From: Streptomyces sp. NBC_01317
GTDB lineage: Bacteria > Actinomycetota > Actinomycetes > Streptomycetales > Streptomycetaceae
NCBI RefSeq assembly: GCF_035961655.1
Contig: NZ_CP108393.1
Location: 4,447,501 to 4,511,500, forward strand
Direction of reading: 5' to 3'
DNA: 64,000 nt
The position numbers and the translations under genes were made by a program. Of this stretch, positions 55,000 through 64,000 are shown in pieces. Below the pieces are notes generated by a model. It was not told where the DNA came from. It worked only from the letters and a program-made list of their open reading frames with translations, and did no database searches. Each line of letters starts with the position of its first letter. Within the stretch, counting starts at the first letter, position 1.

Positions 55000-55203
55000 T
55001 CACTCTTCCGTGTCTGTACCGGTGTCCGTAACGGTCCCGGACGCCGGTTCCATGGCGAGCCGTTGGAGGCGGTGGCAGATCGCACAGCGCCGTGTGAGGT
55101 GCCGGTGGCCCGACGCGGCGGCCAGATGGGCGCGCAGCAGGGCGCCTGTCTCGTGCTTCGGCTGTCTTGGCTGTCTCGGCTGTTTTGTCGTTGGTGTCGC
55201 CAT
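55000..55203 (-). CDS. Small DUF6274-like protein
   Basis: A 67-residue protein: a Gln/Pro/Lys-rich head, then KHETGALLRAHLAAASGHRH LTRRCAICHRL QRLAMEP with a C..C..H motif. It resembles a short Streptomyces family I recall as DUF6274 (HETRALLRAHL...CP.CHRL.RLAM). The Cys-x2-Cys-His spacing could bind metal, but only two Cys are present. ATG 55203 is inferred. Function unknown. Confidence 0.6.
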   Translation of the reverse strand: MATPTTKQPRQPRQPKHETGALLRAHLAAASGHRHLTRRCAICHRLQRLAMEPASGTVTDTGTDTEE

Positions 55204-55407
55204 GCCCACCACCCCCGGTGCGGGCCCCCGGCTGCGGAGAGGGTGCCCTCATCTGTAGGTACCCCCGCCGGAAGACGTCGTCAAGGCGGCTCGGAGCCCC
55301 GGCGGCGGATTTGGACCTTCCGTGACTGGGGCGTTGACGGGCCTTTTCCCGTACGAGAGGACCCCTTGCCCACCCCGTGAGGACCGGCCCGGAAGCGCAC
55401 GCGCGAA

Positions 55408-55438
55408 GAAGGCCCCGCGTCCACGACGCGGGGCCTTC
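55408..55438 (-). terminator. Terminator of tRNA-Asp copy 1
   Basis: A perfect 14-bp GC-rich inverted repeat (GAAGGCCCCGCGTC) immediately downstream of the tRNA on the minus strand. Confidence 0.85.
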
Positions 55439-55447
55439 TCGATACTG

Positions 55448-55522
55448 CGGTCCTGACGGGATTTGAACCCGCGGCCTCCACCTTGACAGGGTGGCGAGCA
55501 CTCCAAACTGCTCCACAGGACC
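55448..55522 (-). tRNA. tRNA-Asp (anticodon GTC), copy 1
   Basis: 75 bases: acceptor GGTCCTG/CAGGACC, discriminator G, anticodon loop CTGTCAA (GTC), T-arm GGTTCAAATCC. Identical to the copy at 59809-59883. Confidence 0.95.
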
Positions 55523-55610
55523 AGATTCGCGGCCGGTTCACCCGGCTGCGAAACGAAACTCTACAGCAGCTCGGAGGGTGCGGTCGAACTGACCGGCGGC
55601 CGGGCCCCGG

Positions 55611-58600
55611 TCACGGGGCGGCCGCGTCGATCGCCTTCACGATGCGCTTGTCCGAGACGGGCTGCGACGTCCCCAGCGCGTGCGCGAAGTAGCTCACCCG
55701 CAGCTCCTCGATCATCCAGCGGATGTCCAGGACCTCCCGCGGCACCGGTCTCCCGCGCGGCAGCTGTTCGAGCAGCCACGCGTACTCGTCCTGCATCTCG
55801 TGCACCTTCTCCATGCGCGTCGTGTCGCGCTGGACGTTGGTCGGCATCTGCTGCAACCGCCGGTCCACCGCGACCAGGTAGCGCATCAGGTCGGGCAGCC
55901 GGCGCAGTCCCGTACGCGTCACGAAGCCGGCCGGCACGAGGGCCGCCAGCTGGTCCCTGACGTCCTGCACGTTGTTGATCAGGACCAGGCTGTTCGTGGC
56001 CTTCAGACGGCGCTCACAGGCCTGCCAGGCCGCCAGGATCTGCTGCACCTGGCCGACGGTCCGTACCGTCGCGTCGACGAGGTCGGCGCGGACCTTGTCG
56101 TACAGCTTCCGGAACGATTCCTCGTCCCAGGCCGGGCCGCCGTGGTCGGCGATCAGCTTGTCCGCCGCCGCCGTGGCGCAGTCCTCGAACAGCGCCTGCA
56201 CCGAGCCGTGCGGATTGCGGGACAGCGCCAGCTTGTGCTGGTTGGTCAGCTTGTCCGAGGCGAACTTGGCCGGGTTCACCGGGATGTTGAGGAGGATCAG
56301 CCGCCGGGTCCCCGCCCACATCGCCTGCTGCTGCTCGGCCTCCGTGTCGAAGAGGCGTACGGACACGGACGCGCCCTGGTCGACCAGCGCGGGATACGCC
56401 TTGACCGGCTGGCCGGCCCGCCGCGTCTCGAAGATCCGTACCAGCGGACCGATCGTCCAGTCCGTCAGCCCCGACCGCTCGATGGCCTCCCCGCCGTCCC
56501 GCTCCGCGGTGGCCGCGGCGGCCTTCGAGAGGGCCTGGCGGGCCTTGGGCCGCAGCTGGAGCTTGAGCGCGTCCAGATCCTTGTCCTCGGCGATCCGCTT
56601 GCGCCGCTCGTCCACGATCCGGAACGTGATCTTGAGGTGGTCCGGGATCCGCGAGAGGTCGAAGTCCTCGCCCCTGACGGGCACCCCGACCATCCGCTGG
56701 AGCTCCCGGGCCAGCGTGACCGGCAGCGGCTCCTGGAGGGGCACCGCGCGCTCCAGGAAGGCCTTCGCGTAGTTCGGGGCCGGTACGTAGTGCCGGCGGA
56801 TCGGCTTGGGCAGCGAGCGGATCAGCTCCACCACGACCTCCTCGCGCAGGCCGGGGATCTGCCAGTCGAAGCCCTCCGAGGTGACCTGGTTCAGGACCTG
56901 GAGCGGTACGTGCACGGTGACGCCGTCCGCGTCCGCGCCGGGCTCGAACTGGTACGTCACCCGGAACTTGAGGGCGCCCTGCGCCCACGAGTCCGGATAG
57001 TCGTCCTTGGTGACGGACCCGGCGGCCTTCTCCCGGATGAGCATCGACCGCTCGAAGTCGAGCAGCTCCGGCTCGTCCCGCCGCTTCGCCTTCCACCACG
57101 CGTCGAAGTGCGCCCCCGAGACGACGTCGTCCGGCACTCGCTCGTCGTAGAAGTCGTACAGCGTCTCGTCGTCCACGAGGATGTCGCGGCGCCGCGCGCG
57201 GTGCTCCAACTCCTCGACCTCGCCCAGGAGTTTGCGATTGTCATGGAAGAACTGGTGGTGCGTGCGCCAGTCGCCCTCCACCAGCGCGTTGCGGATGAAC
57301 AGCTCGCGCGAGACCTCCGCGTCGATCCGGCCGAAGTTGACCTTCCGCTGGGCGACGATCGGCACGCCGTACAGCGTGACCTTCTCGTACGCCATCACCG
57401 CCGCCATGTCCTTCTCCCAGTGCGGCTCGCTGTACGTCCGCTTGAGGAGGTGGCCGGCGAGCGGCTCGATCCACTCCGGCTCGACCTTGGCGTTGACCCG
57501 GGCCCACAGGCGCGAGGTCTCCACCAGCTCGGCCGACATGATGAACCGGGGCGGCTTCTTGAAGAGCGCCGAACCGGGGAAGATCGCGAACTTCGCGCTG
57601 CGGGCGCCCAGATACTCGTTCTTCACCGACGCGCCCTTGCCCGTCTCGCGCCCGGCCTCCTTCACGTCCTTCATGCCGATGTGCGACAACAGGCCCGCCA
57701 GCAGCGAGACATGGACGGCCTGGTCGGGCGCGTTCGTGTCGTCGTCGCTCAGCCGGAGACCCATCTGCTTGGCGACCGTACGCAGTTGGGAGTAGATGTC
57801 CTGCCACTCCCTGATCCGCAGGAAGTTCAGGAACTCCGACTTGCACATCCGGCGGAACGCGGAGGAGGACAGGGCCTTCTGCTGCTCGCGTACGTACCGC
57901 CACAGGTTGAGGAAGGCCAGGAAGTCGGACGTCTCGTCGCGGAACCGGGCGTGGTGCTGGTCGGCCTGGGTCTGCTTCTCGGCGGGGCGCTCACGCGGAT
58001 CCTGGATGGAGAGCGCGGCGGCGATCACCATCACTTCCCGCACGCAGCCGTTGCGGTCCGCCTCGATGACCATCCGCGCCAGACGCGGGTCCACGGGGAG
58101 CTGCGAGAGCTTGCGCCCGAGGGGCGTCAGCTTCTTTTTGGCGTCCTTCTGCTCCGGGTCGAACGCGCCCAGCTCCTGCAACAGCTGTACGCCGTCCCGG
58201 ATGTTGCGGTGGTCCGGCGGGTCCAGGAAGGGGAACTTCTCGATCTCGCCGAGCCCGGCGGCGGTCATCTGGAGGATGACGGAGGCCAGGTTCGTACGGA
58301 GGATCTCGGCGTCCGTGAACTCGGGGCGCGCGTCGAAGTCGTCCTCCGCGTACAGCCGGATGCAGATGCCGTCCGACGTACGGCCGCAGCGGCCCTTGCG
58401 CTGGTTGGCGCTGGCCTGCGAGATCCGCTCGATGGGCAGCCGCTGGACCTTGGTGCGGTGGCTGTAGCGGGAGATGCGGGCGTTGCCCGGGTCGATGACG
58501 TACTTGATGCCCGGGACGGTCAGCGAGGTCTCGGCGACGTTGGTCGCCAGCACGATCCTGCGGCCGCTGTGGCGCTGGAAGACGCGGTGCTGCTCGGCGT

Positions 58601-59579
58601 GCGAGAGCCGGGCGTAGAGGGGGAGCACTTCCGTACCCCGCAGCTTGCGTTTCTCCAGGGCGTCGGCGGTGTCGCGGATCTCACGCTCGCCGGAGAGGAA
58701 GACCAGGATGTCGCCGGGGCCCGCCGACTGGAGTTCGTCGACGGCGTCGGAGATCGCGGTGATCTGGTCGCGGTCGCCGTCGTCGCCCTCCTCCTCCAGG
58801 AGCGGGCGGTAGCGGACCTCCACGGGGTACGTACGGCCCGAGACCTCCACGATGGGCGCGTCGCCGAAGTGCCGCGAGAACCGCTCGGGGTCGATCGTCG
58901 CCGACGTGATGACGACCTTGAGGTCGGGGCGCCGGGGCAGCAGCTGGGCCAGATACCCCAGCAGGAAGTCGATGTTGAGGCTCCGCTCGTGGGCCTCGTC
59001 GATGATGATCGTGTCGTATGCCAGCAGGTCGCGGTCCGTCTGGATCTCCGCGAGCAGGATGCCGTCCGTCATCAGCTTCACGAAGGTCGCGTCCTGGTTC
59101 ACCTGGTCGGTGAAGCGCACCTTCCAGCCGACGGCCTCGCCCAGCGGGGTGTCCAGCTCCTCGGCCACCCGCTCGGCGACCGTACGGGCCGCGATCCGGC
59201 GGGGCTGGGTGTGGCCGATCATCCCCCGGACGCCACGGCCCAGTTCCAGACAGATCTTGGGGATCTGGGTCGTCTTCCCCGACCCGGTCTCGCCCGCGAC
59301 GATCACGACCTGGTGGTCGCGTATCGCCTCCAGGATCGTGTCCTTCTTCTGGCTGACGGGCAGCTGCTCGGGGTACGAGACCGCGGGCACACGCGCACCG
59401 CGTGCCCGCGTCCGCCCGGCGGCCTTCTCGGCCTCGCGGGCGATCTCGTCGAGCACGGCTTGCCGCGCCTCGGGCTTACGGATGCGCCGGGAGCCTTCGA
59501 GCCGGCGGCCGAGCCGCTGCGCGTCGCGCAGCGAGACCTCGTCCAGCAGGGTCGACAGGTCGGCGAAGGAAGTAGACAT
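55611..59579 (-). CDS. hrpA: ATP-dependent RNA helicase HrpA
   Basis: A 1,322-residue DEAH-box helicase. Walker A VIVAGETGSGKTTQIPK, motif II IIIDEAHERSLNIDFLLGYL, motif III VVITSATIDPERFSRHFGDA, motif VI SQASANQRKGRCGRTSDG. Behind the RecA domains come winged-helix, ratchet and OB parts and the long HrpA-specific C-terminal region (DUF3418-type; WQIPGLREEVVVELIRSLPK). Length matches bacterial HrpA. Relatives resolve stalled ribosomes; I assume the same here. ATG 59579 follows MSTSFADLSTLLDEVSLRDA. Confidence 0.95.
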   Translation of the reverse strand: MSTSFADLSTLLDEVSLRDAQRLGRRLEGSRRIRKPEARQAVLDEIAREAEKAAGRTRARGARVPAVSYPEQLPVSQKKDTILEAIRDHQVVIVAGETGSGKTTQIPKICLELGRGVRGMIGHTQPRRIAARTVAERVAEELDTPLGEAVGWKVRFTDQVNQDATFVKLMTDGILLAEIQTDRDLLAYDTIIIDEAHERSLNIDFLLGYLAQLLPRRPDLKVVITSATIDPERFSRHFGDAPIVEVSGRTYPVEVRYRPLLEEEGDDGDRDQITAISDAVDELQSAGPGDILVFLSGEREIRDTADALEKRKLRGTEVLPLYARLSHAEQHRVFQRHSGRRIVLATNVAETSLTVPGIKYVIDPGNARISRYSHRTKVQRLPIERISQASANQRKGRCGRTSDGICIRLYAEDDFDARPEFTDAEILRTNLASVILQMTAAGLGEIEKFPFLDPPDHRNIRDGVQLLQELGAFDPEQKDAKKKLTPLGRKLSQLPVDPRLARMVIEADRNGCVREVMVIAAALSIQDPRERPAEKQTQADQHHARFRDETSDFLAFLNLWRYVREQQKALSSSAFRRMCKSEFLNFLRIREWQDIYSQLRTVAKQMGLRLSDDDTNAPDQAVHVSLLAGLLSHIGMKDVKEAGRETGKGASVKNEYLGARSAKFAIFPGSALFKKPPRFIMSAELVETSRLWARVNAKVEPEWIEPLAGHLLKRTYSEPHWEKDMAAVMAYEKVTLYGVPIVAQRKVNFGRIDAEVSRELFIRNALVEGDWRTHHQFFHDNRKLLGEVEELEHRARRRDILVDDETLYDFYDERVPDDVVSGAHFDAWWKAKRRDEPELLDFERSMLIREKAAGSVTKDDYPDSWAQGALKFRVTYQFEPGADADGVTVHVPLQVLNQVTSEGFDWQIPGLREEVVVELIRSLPKPIRRHYVPAPNYAKAFLERAVPLQEPLPVTLARELQRMVGVPVRGEDFDLSRIPDHLKITFRIVDERRKRIAEDKDLDALKLQLRPKARQALSKAAAATAERDGGEAIERSGLTDWTIGPLVRIFETRRAGQPVKAYPALVDQGASVSVRLFDTEAEQQQAMWAGTRRLILLNIPVNPAKFASDKLTNQHKLALSRNPHGSVQALFEDCATAAADKLIADHGGPAWDEESFRKLYDKVRADLVDATVRTVGQVQQILAAWQACERRLKATNSLVLINNVQDVRDQLAALVPAGFVTRTGLRRLPDLMRYLVAVDRRLQQMPTNVQRDTTRMEKVHEMQDEYAWLLEQLPRGRPVPREVLDIRWMIEELRVSYFAHALGTSQPVSDKRIVKAIDAAAP

Positions 59580-59680
59580 ACCGAGCCCAGGATCTCACCC
59601 CGCGCCGGAAGTCGGCGAACGTGTTTTCCGAGGGGGGTCCGGCGGGAATCCTGCCGGCGGTCCGACGGGGTCCGATGAGG

Positions 59681-59707
59681 AAAGCCCCGATCGGTGATCG
59701 GGGCTTT
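59681..59707 (-). terminator. Terminator of the tRNA-Glu/Asp/Phe operon
   Basis: A perfect 12-bp stem (AAAGCCCCGATC/GATCGGGGCTTT) 8 bp downstream of tRNA-Phe on the minus strand. Confidence 0.85.
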
Positions 59708-59714
59708 CCGGTGG

Positions 59715-59788
59715 TGGCTGGGGCCGGGATCGAACCGGCGACCTATCGCTTTTCAGGCGATCGCTCGTACCAACTGAGCTACCCAGCC
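59715..59788 (-). tRNA. tRNA-Phe (anticodon GAA)
   Basis: 74 bases: acceptor GGCTGGG/CCCAGCC, D-arm AGCTCAGTTGGTACGAGC, anticodon loop CTGAAAA (GAA), T-arm GGTTCGATCC. Last gene of a three-tRNA operon. Confidence 0.95.
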
Positions 59789-59808
59789 ACGCGGCCTCAC
59801 GGCCGCAG

Positions 59809-59883
59809 CGGTCCTGACGGGATTTGAACCCGCGGCCTCCACCTTGACAGGGTGGCGAGCACTCCAAACTGCTCCACAGGACC
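59809..59883 (-). tRNA. tRNA-Asp (anticodon GTC), copy 2
   Basis: 75 bases identical to 55448-55522. Middle gene of the Glu-Asp-Phe operon. Confidence 0.95.
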
Positions 59884-59922
59884 AAGCAATGTGCGAGAGC
59901 GAGTCTCGCACACGGTGACACG

Positions 59923-59995
59923 TACCCCCAACGGGATTCGAACCCGTGCTACCGCCGTGAAAGGGCGGCGTCCTGGGCCACTAGACGATGGGGGC
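59923..59995 (-). tRNA. tRNA-Glu (anticodon TTC)
   Basis: 73 bases: acceptor GCCCCCA with TGGGGGT (G1-U72), anticodon loop CTTTCAC (TTC), T-arm GGTTCGAATCC. First gene of the operon, about 40 bp after the predicted transcription start. Confidence 0.93.
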
Positions 59996-60041
59996 TAATG
60001 GGCCCGCCTGGGCGCTTCGGCAGCGCGTCGGGGACGTGAGA

Positions 60042-60070
60042 AGCATATGGGATGGCGGAGATATCGCCAA
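60042..60070 (-). promoter_or_regulatory. Promoter of the tRNA-Glu/Asp/Phe operon
   Basis: On the minus strand TTGGCG (60065-60070) and TATGCT (60042-60047) are separated by exactly 17 bp, a good housekeeping-sigma match, with transcription expected from near 60035. Confidence 0.7.
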
Positions 60071-60076
60071 AACGTA

Positions 60077-61717
60077 TTAGGGGGAGGGAGCGGGGGGCCT
60101 TGAGGGGGTGGCCGGGGAGGTGACCGGGGTGTGGGTGGCGGGGGTCGGCGAGGTGGTGGACGTGGTGCTCGGCGACGGGCCCCCGCCCGGGGTGCCCGCC
60201 TCCTTCGGGAGGTGGCGGCTCACCTCCGCCGTCGTCAGCCCGAGCCCGCCCAGCGTGATCTCGTCCCAGGCCTGGAGCCGCTTCGTCGTCCGGTCCAGGT
60301 AGAGGATCGAGGCCCGTACCTTCTCCGGCTTCTCGTTCTGTACGGCGCGCAGCCCACCGCCGCCCGTCGACCCCTCGATCTTGAGGCGCGTACCCAGCGG
60401 CATGATCTCGGTCTCGCGGTGGTGGACGTGGCCCGCCAGGACCAGCGGGACCAGGCCGTCCGTCTCCCGCGCCGCCACCGGTTCGTGCGCGACCGCGATG
60501 TCCACGGGCGTGCCGGCCTGCTGCTGGTCGCGCAGGGCGGAGGCGAAGCGGATGCCCGCCATGCGTTCGGCCGGGTCGCCCTGCGCCTTCACCGAGCGGT
60601 CGGGGGTGAACTGCGGGTCGCCCATGCCCGCGATACGGACCCCGCCGACGGTCACGGCCCGGCCCTCGTCCAGCACCCGGACGTTCTTCATCCGCCGGAG
60701 GTAGCGCTGGGTGGTCAGGGAGTCGTGGTTCCCGCGGACCCAGACATAGGGGACACCGAGGTCGGCGATCGGGTCGAGGAAGCCGTTCTCGGCGGCGGAA
60801 CCGTGGTCCATCGTGTCGCCGGAGTCGATGACGACGTCGATCCCGTACTGCTCCACGAGCGAGCCGATGATGTGCCAGGCGGCCGGGTTGAGGTGGATGT
60901 CGGAGACGTGCAGGACCCGCAGGGTGGTGGGGTCCGGCGCGTACGCGGGGAGCGTCGCGGTCGCGTCGTACAGCTTGGTCACATTGGTGACCAGCCGCGC
61001 CAGCTCCTTCTGGTAGACGTCGAAGTCGGTGACGATCGAGCGCGCGCTGCCGACGACCTGGGGGGCCGAGGAGAGCAGGCCGGAGAACTTGGGCTCCAGG
61101 ACGGACTTCGGGTTCCAGGTGGCGTACGCGCCCGCGGCGGACGCGGCCAGCAGCGTGAGCGCGAGGCCGCCGGCGGCCAGGGCGCGGCGGGGGCGGCGGT
61201 AGACGGCGAGCCCGAGGGCGGTGGCGCCGGAGACGACGGCGACACCGGACCGTACGGCCAGCTCCGTCGCACCGGCCCCGACGTCGTGGGCGACCTCCTC
61301 CTGGAGGCCCGAGAGGCGCTCGGGGTGGTCGACGAGGGCCTGGGAGCGGACCGGGTCGAGGCGGTCGACGTCGACGTCGAGGCGCAGGGGCGCGTGGTGC
61401 GAGGCGAGTTCCAGGGAGCCGAGGGGCGAGACGTTGATCTTGGTGCCGCCGGTCAGGGACGGCCGGAGGGCCATCTTGGTGTCCATCGGGCCGATGGGCG
61501 TCCTGACGCCGCCGACCGCCAGCAGGCCGAGCCAGGCGCCGAGGAGGACGACGGCGAGGAGGGCGACGGAGCGGGTGAAGGGGTGGGGGGCGGGGAGGAG
61601 GGTGCGGGTGGGGGCGGGGCGGTGGGGTTTGAGGTGGGACGGGAGGAGGCGTGCGAGCCGGCCCCGGATGCCGGTGGGCGTGGCGCGGACGGGGGAACGG
61701 TCTGCATCACGGGCCAT
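60077..61717 (-). CDS. Membrane-anchored metallophosphoesterase
   Basis: About 546 residues. The start is uncertain: ATG 61717 is chosen, ATG 61750 is possible and neither has a clear ribosome site. A basic N-terminus leads to membrane segments near 52-72, 155-180 and 185-200. The calcineurin-like domain follows: VLHVSDIHLNP, VIDSGDTMDHGS, VWVRGNHDS, VAHEP and VLAGHVHHRE, giving the full dimetal site, facing the outside if topology is as drawn. The C-terminus is a Thr/Pro/Ser-rich tail (SPSTTSTTSPTPATHT). Substrate unknown. Confidence 0.88.
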   Translation of the reverse strand: MARDADRSPVRATPTGIRGRLARLLPSHLKPHRPAPTRTLLPAPHPFTRSVALLAVVLLGAWLGLLAVGGVRTPIGPMDTKMALRPSLTGGTKINVSPLGSLELASHHAPLRLDVDVDRLDPVRSQALVDHPERLSGLQEEVAHDVGAGATELAVRSGVAVVSGATALGLAVYRRPRRALAAGGLALTLLAASAAGAYATWNPKSVLEPKFSGLLSSAPQVVGSARSIVTDFDVYQKELARLVTNVTKLYDATATLPAYAPDPTTLRVLHVSDIHLNPAAWHIIGSLVEQYGIDVVIDSGDTMDHGSAAENGFLDPIADLGVPYVWVRGNHDSLTTQRYLRRMKNVRVLDEGRAVTVGGVRIAGMGDPQFTPDRSVKAQGDPAERMAGIRFASALRDQQQAGTPVDIAVAHEPVAARETDGLVPLVLAGHVHHRETEIMPLGTRLKIEGSTGGGGLRAVQNEKPEKVRASILYLDRTTKRLQAWDEITLGGLGLTTAEVSRHLPKEAGTPGGGPSPSTTSTTSPTPATHTPVTSPATPSRPPAPSP

Positions 61718-61825
61718 TGGGCGCGTATGCCCAAGGCGGGGTCGCGCCATGCGCGGCGGGTGGGGCCCGTGGTGCCGCTAGGGCGTGTCGCCGGACACGC
61801 CCCAGGGCCTGTCGCCGGACAGGCC

Positions 61826-62176
61826 CTATCCCCAGCCGAGCTCGTGGAGGCGTTCGTCGTCGATGCCGAAGTGGTGGGCGATCTCGTGGACCACGGTCAC
61901 GGCCACCTCGTGGACCACCTCCTCCGTCGTCTCGCAGTAGCGGAGGGTCGGGCCCATGTAGATGGAGATGCGGTCGGGCAGGACCCCCGCGTACCACTCG
62001 CCGCGGTCGGTCAGGGGGGTGCCCTCGTAGAGGCCGAGGAGTTCGGGGTCGTCGGCGGCGGGTTCGTCCTCGACGAACACGGCCACGTTGTCCATGACCC
62101 GGGTCAGTTCCGGCGGGATCTGGTCCAGGGCCTGGCTCACCAGTTCTTCGAACGCGTCGCGCGTCATCTCCAGCAC
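61826..62176 (-). CDS. Small zincin-type metallopeptidase
   Basis: A 116-residue protein from GTG 62176 with the motif VVHEIAHHFGIDDERLHELG: HExxH plus a downstream Asp third ligand, the minimal metzincin-like family. N-terminal RDAFEELVSQALDQIPPELT matches the family. The upstream extension to 62365 is Pro/Ala-rich and rejected. Conserved in actinobacteria; natural substrate unknown. Confidence 0.88.
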   Translation of the reverse strand: MLEMTRDAFEELVSQALDQIPPELTRVMDNVAVFVEDEPAADDPELLGLYEGTPLTDRGEWYAGVLPDRISIYMGPTLRYCETTEEVVHEVAVTVVHEIAHHFGIDDERLHELGWG

Positions 62177-62292
62177 CCGGCCATTGTCCGTGAAGATCGC
62201 GTGTCGTGGGGGGCCGGGACGAGCGGGATGAGGGCGAGCACAATGAGCTTCATGGCTGTACGTCCCCTGACCTCGCCCGCCGCGGGGCCCGT

Positions 62293-62906
<614 letters not shown>

Positions 62907-62910
<4 letters not shown>

Positions 62911-63275
62911 ACTGGCTGCTGGTGATCGTGGGCGCCATGGTCGGCGCGCCCCTGCGGTATCTGACGGACCGTACGGTCCAGGGGCGGTGGACCGGCCGTG
63001 AGGACTTCCCCTGGGGCACGTTCACCGTGAACGTCGGCGGGAGCCTGGTCCTCGGCTTCGTGTCCGGCGCGGCGGTCTCGTCCGGGACGTTCGCGCTGAT
63101 CGGTACGGGCTTCTGCGGCGCGCTGACGACGTACTCGACCTTCTCGTACGAGACGCTGCGGCTGATCGAACTCGGCCGGGGGTTCCTGGCGGCGGTGAAC
63201 GTGGCCCTGTCGGTCCTGGCCGGACTCGGCGCGGTGCTCCTCGGGGTCGAGCTGGCGCGGAGCTGGGTGGGATAG
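62907..63275 (+). CDS. crcB: Fluoride channel CrcB/Fluc, second gene
   Basis: A 122-residue standard-size Fluc subunit from GTG 62907, which overlaps the first crcB stop (GTGA). Four spans with the motifs [27 protein letters not shown] and [13 protein letters not shown]. Fluc channels are dual-topology dimers; tandem unequal genes usually form a heterodimer of opposite subunits. Protects against fluoride. Confidence 0.93.
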
Positions 63276-63432
63276 GCGCGCCGGCGGCAAGCCGGGTGGG
63301 GCACGGGCGCGCCGGTCGCGCCCTCACGGCCGTGTCCCTCGCGGCGCAAAGGGAGTTGGACGGGAAAAGCAGTGAACCCTTCCCTCCCCCCGTCGGCGGA
63401 GGGCTCCGTCCCGTGTCCCGGAGGTGCCTCTC

Positions 63433-64000
63433 GTGCGCCAGTTGTCCGCCCCAGGCCGTCTTGTCGTCGGCCTCGTCACCTCCCTGGCGGTCGCGTCCTC
63501 CACGGGATGCATGAGCGTCGGCGACGACGCGGGGAAACCGGCCCCTTCGCGCTCGGCGGGGCGGCACGGCGCCGCGGTGGCGCCGGACGGTGGTACGGGC
63601 GAGGCGCCCGGCGGCTCCGGCGGAGAACCGGGGCGTACGGAACACGGCGGCGGCGACCGCGTCCACGCGGACCGGGAGGGCACGGCCAAGGAGGTCCCCC
63701 CGACGCCCAGTTCCTCGCACCGGGCGGCTTCTCCCGCGCCGTCGAAGGGCGTACCGCCGCAGCCGGGGAAGCCGACCCCGCCGCCGTGGAACGAGCCGCT
63801 GCCGACCAAGGAGCCGACCCGCCCGGCCCCGCCGCCGTCCGACCCGCCCCCGCCGCCCCCGAGTCCCGAGCCCCAGCCGGAGCCCGATCCGGAACCGACC
63901 GTACTGCCGTCCGCGTCCCCCGCGGCCAACCTGCGGACGAGCGAGATGTTTCCCGGCGACGGGACCGGAATGCGGAAGGTGCCGACGGCGTCTCCGCAGG
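63433..64000 (+). CDS. Proline-rich lipoprotein (3' end missing)
   Basis: The frame opens at GTG 63433 (GGAGGT 8 bases upstream) and is still open at the right edge (189 codons). A signal peptide RQLSAPGRLVVGLVTSLAVA with lipobox SSTGC suggests a lipoprotein. The mature part is Gly/Pro-rich (PSPEPQPEPDPEPT), probably a linker before a domain beyond the window. Function cannot be told. Confidence 0.75.
   Translation, partial: MRQLSAPGRLVVGLVTSLAVASSTGCMSVGDDAGKPAPSRSAGRHGAAVAPDGGTGEAPGGSGGEPGRTEHGGGDRVHADREGTAKEVPPTPSSSHRAASPAPSKGVPPQPGKPTPPPWNEPLPTKEPTRPAPPPSDPPPPPPSPEPQPEPDPEPTVLPSASPAANLRTSEMFPGDGTGMRKVPTASPQ

Noticed and set aside
55680-59678. A 1,332-codon plus-strand frame opposite hrpA
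   Set aside because: Antisense shadow; the minus strand has all DEAH helicase motifs.
62176-62292. Fluoride riboswitch upstream of crcB
   Set aside because: I looked for the conserved GATGG...CTGATGA-type core and did not find it.

Overview
The window is high-GC actinobacterial DNA and almost certainly comes from a Streptomyces chromosome. Evidence is the GC-rich third codon positions, many GTG starts, rare TTA codons confined to accessory genes, an intact bldC, and the gene order tRNA-Ser / SRP RNA / dnaX / purD / purC / lsr2 / purSQL / purFM / DUF3073 / vdh / bldC / hrpA, which I recall from other Streptomyces. No database was searched; all family calls are from reading translations.

Region 1 (1-9940, minus strand) is the start of a polycyclic tetramate macrolactam (PTM) cluster. 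A sterol-desaturase-type hydroxylase (ftdA-like) is followed by a hybrid iterative PKS-NRPS (ftdB-like, KS-AT-DH-KR-ACP-C-A, cut by the left edge). Its adenylation pocket reads like one for a basic amino acid such as ornithine, as PTM synthases need. The KR is split by a low-complexity repeat of roughly 220 residues, and the gene carries a TTA codon.

Region 2 (about 10-24.4 kb) is accessory. After a secreted amidase come a caspase-like fragment, an ARMT1/DUF89 phosphatase gene and a decayed HTH/HEAT-repeat gene. Then follows an island in the intact tRNA-Ser(GGA) gene. Three identical 117-bp copies of the tRNA 3' half plus its terminator (20373, 22376, 24272), and one diverged copy (15664), split it into three cargo blocks: (A) a trypsin-like protease / STAND NTPase / propeller protein with a Trypco1 partner, a predicted conflict system; (B) a HigB/HigA-type toxin-antitoxin pair and an integrase fossil; (C) a Phd/RelE-type pair, a small unknown protein, a cold-shock-like protein and a trace of a second integrase. 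No intact integrase remains.

Region 3 (24.4-63.3 kb) is mostly conserved core: SRP RNA, dnaX, de novo purine genes (purD, purC, purS-purQ-purL, purF, purM), a two-component system with an ABC exporter between two tRNA-Gly(GCC) copies, lsr2, a DUF397/Scr1-type pair, a META lipoprotein, valine dehydrogenase, bldC, hrpA, a tRNA-Glu/Asp/Phe operon, a metallophosphoesterase, a small zincin and two overlapping crcB genes. A 3-kb stretch (30.9-33.9 kb) is nearly gene-free, with a frameshifted LRV-repeat fossil. A proline-rich lipoprotein gene runs off the right edge.
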